6,352 nt of DNA from Verrucomicrobiota bacterium (lineage in GTDB: Bacteria; Verrucomicrobiota; Verrucomicrobiia; Limisphaerales; JADLHS01), in NCBI GenBank assembly GCA_025360895.1, contig JANYBF010000169.1:1-6352 (forward strand), in the 5' to 3' direction. Shown here piece after piece: positions 5,340 to 6,352 of the stretch. Below the pieces are notes generated by a model, which was not told the DNA's origin, did not search any database, and worked only from the letters and a program-made list of their open reading frames with translations. The number at the start of each line of letters is the position of its first letter. Within the stretch, counting starts at the first letter, position 1. The translations under genes were made by a program, and so were the position numbers.

Positions 5340-6352
5340 ATGATTGAACAAATTGTCATCCTTGATTTTGGCTCGCAGTACACGCAGGTCATCGCCCGGC
5401 GCATCCGTGAGTGCAACGTGTATTCCACGATCCTGCCCTTCAATACGACCGCCGCTAAAATCGCCGCGCTTAAACCCAGCGGCCTCATCCTATCGGGCGG
5501 ACCGTCCAGCGTTTACACCCCGGACGCGCCGCTGCCGGACAAAAATATCTTTACCCTCGGTGTGCCGGTGCTGGGGATCTGTTATGGCGTGCAATTGCTC
5601 GCGCACTTCCTCGGCGGCAAAGTCGAGAAAGGCCTGAAGCGCGAATACGGCAAAGGCACATTGCAGGTGAAGGATGACCGCTGCCCACTGTTTGCAAAAC
5701 TGCCCGCGAGTTTGCAGGTCTGGAATTCCCACGGCGACAAACTCACCAAGTTACCGCGCGGCTTCAAACCCGTGGCCGTCACGGAGAACTCGGAATTCGC
5801 CGCCATCGAAAACCGCGCGCAGAAATTCTTCGGCCTGCAATTCCATCCCGAAGTCGCCCACACGCCGCGCGGTCGCGAGATTTACAGCAACTTCGTCCAT
5901 GGCATCTGCGGCTGCGGCAAGGACTGGACGATGCGCAACTACGTCGAACAGGCGGTCGAGGAAATTCGTGCGCAGGTCGGCACAGAACGAGTGATCCTTG
6001 GCCTGAGTGGCGGCGTGGATTCCAGCGTGGCGGCGGCGCTGTTGCACAAGGCCATCGGCGATCAACTCACCTGCATCTTCGTCAACAACGGCCTGCTCCG
6101 CGCGCGGGAAGCGGAAGTGGTGCAGGAAGTTTTTGGCCGTAACTTCAAGGTGAAGTTGCAGTACGAAAACTCCGCCGCATTGTTCCTGCGAAAACTCAAA
6201 GGCGTCACGGACCCGGAACGCAAGCGTAAGATCATCGGCAAGACGTTCATCGAAGTTTTTCAAGCCGCGACCAAGCGGGCCGGCAAGGCAAAGTTCCTCG
6301 CGCAATGGGCACGGATTCGATCACGTCGGGATAAAGCGTGCCTTGCGCGAGG
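5340..6352 (+). CDS. guaA: GMP synthase (glutamine-hydrolysing) GuaA, 3' part missing and last 47 bases rearranged
   Basis: GuaA converts XMP to GMP using ATP and glutamine, the last step of de novo guanine nucleotide synthesis in the cytoplasm. The ATG at 5340 begins MIEQIVILDFGSQYTQVIARR, the expected GuaA N-terminus. The class I glutamine amidotransferase domain (about 1-190) shows the nucleophile Cys81 in GICYGVQ and His169/Glu171 in FHPEV; the oxyanion segment SGGPSSVY is at 52-59. The ATP pyrophosphatase domain follows with the P-loop SGGVDSS (223-229) and FVNNGLLR. Credible sequence ends with codon 322 (KFLAQ, 6291-6305) of about 515 usual residues. Bases 6306-6352 stay open in frame but read WARIRSRRDKACLAR, which is not GuaA; the reverse strand there encodes the missing LAQGTLYPDVIESVP. 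The biologically valid part is therefore 5340-6305. Upstream GGCGGA is a weak, distant ribosome-binding candidate. Confidence 0.93.
   Translation, partial: MIEQIVILDFGSQYTQVIARRIRECNVYSTILPFNTTAAKIAALKPSGLILSGGPSSVYTPDAPLPDKNIFTLGVPVLGICYGVQLLAHFLGGKVEKGLKREYGKGTLQVKDDRCPLFAKLPASLQVWNSHGDKLTKLPRGFKPVAVTENSEFAAIENRAQKFFGLQFHPEVAHTPRGREIYSNFVHGICGCGKDWTMRNYVEQAVEEIRAQVGTERVILGLSGGVDSSVAAALLHKAIGDQLTCIFVNNGLLRAREAEVVQEVFGRNFKVKLQYENSAALFLRKLKGVTDPERKRKIIGKTFIEVFQAATKRAGKAKFLAQWARIRSRRDKACLAR
6296..6352. other. Terminal fold-back (inverted copy of guaA sequence) at window end
   Basis: CCTCGCGCAA at 6296-6305 reappears inverted as TTGCGCGAGG at 6343-6352, the last bases of the window. The 37 bases between (6306-6342), read on the minus strand, are the expected continuation of guaA (GTLYPDVIESVP after LAQ). 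The plus strand therefore switches to its own complement after 6305 and reads backward. This is the layout of an inverted chimera from amplification or assembly. A true genomic rearrangement that inactivates guaA is possible but much less likely. Confidence 0.85.

Noticed and set aside
4260..5351. Minus-strand frames of 206 and 146 codons opposite tcdA
   Set aside because: They overlap a clear tcdA gene on the other strand and show no protein family features.
5751..6305. 184-codon minus-strand frame opposite guaA
   Set aside because: Antisense to strongly conserved GuaA sequence; no family motifs of its own.
6296..6352. Inverted repeat at the window end as a terminator or attachment site
   Set aside because: It lies inside guaA coding sequence, and the loop is the reverse complement of the expected gene continuation, which a chimera explains better.

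Overview
The window looks like a bacterial contig of moderately high GC. Its gene styles (large secreted proteins joining an FG-GAP propeller to a formylglycine-generating-enzyme-like domain) fit the Verrucomicrobiota or Planctomycetota. That assignment is an inference from protein style; no rRNA or other phylogenetic marker is present apart from guaA and tcdA. There are four protein genes and no tRNA, rRNA, CRISPR array or insertion sequence that I can see.

Left part (1-4142, minus strand): two tandem paralogous genes encode secreted proteins with a signal peptide, an N-terminal FG-GAP/VCBS-type region and a C-terminal SUMF1/FGE-like domain. The downstream copy A (1-1703) is cut by the window edge. 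The upstream copy B (1959-4142) is complete at 727 codons. The copies are collinear with a constant offset of 2439 bases over most of their shared length. The duplication also includes about 230 bases of 5' flank, so each copy carries its own leader and probably its own promoter.

Middle (4143-5153): a divergent intergenic region leads to tcdA on the plus strand, the tRNA t6A37 dehydratase that makes cyclic t6A. The duplicated flank ends almost exactly at the tcdA start codon, so the tcdA side is probably one original edge of the duplication. A 186-base gap after tcdA contains a long GC-rich inverted repeat.

Right part (5340-6352): guaA (GMP synthase) runs off the end with 322 credible codons. 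The last 47 bases are not normal guaA. They are the reverse complement of the sequence that should come next, which makes a fold-back at the very end of the window. This is most likely an assembly or amplification chimera at a contig end.

The housekeeping genes tcdA and guaA are co-directional but have no evident functional link to the secreted paralogs. I see no convincing undescribed multi-gene system. The most unusual biology is the duplicated secreted propeller/FGE-like pair, whose complete member lacks the catalytic cysteines of true FGE. The most important practical point is the fold-back at the right end.
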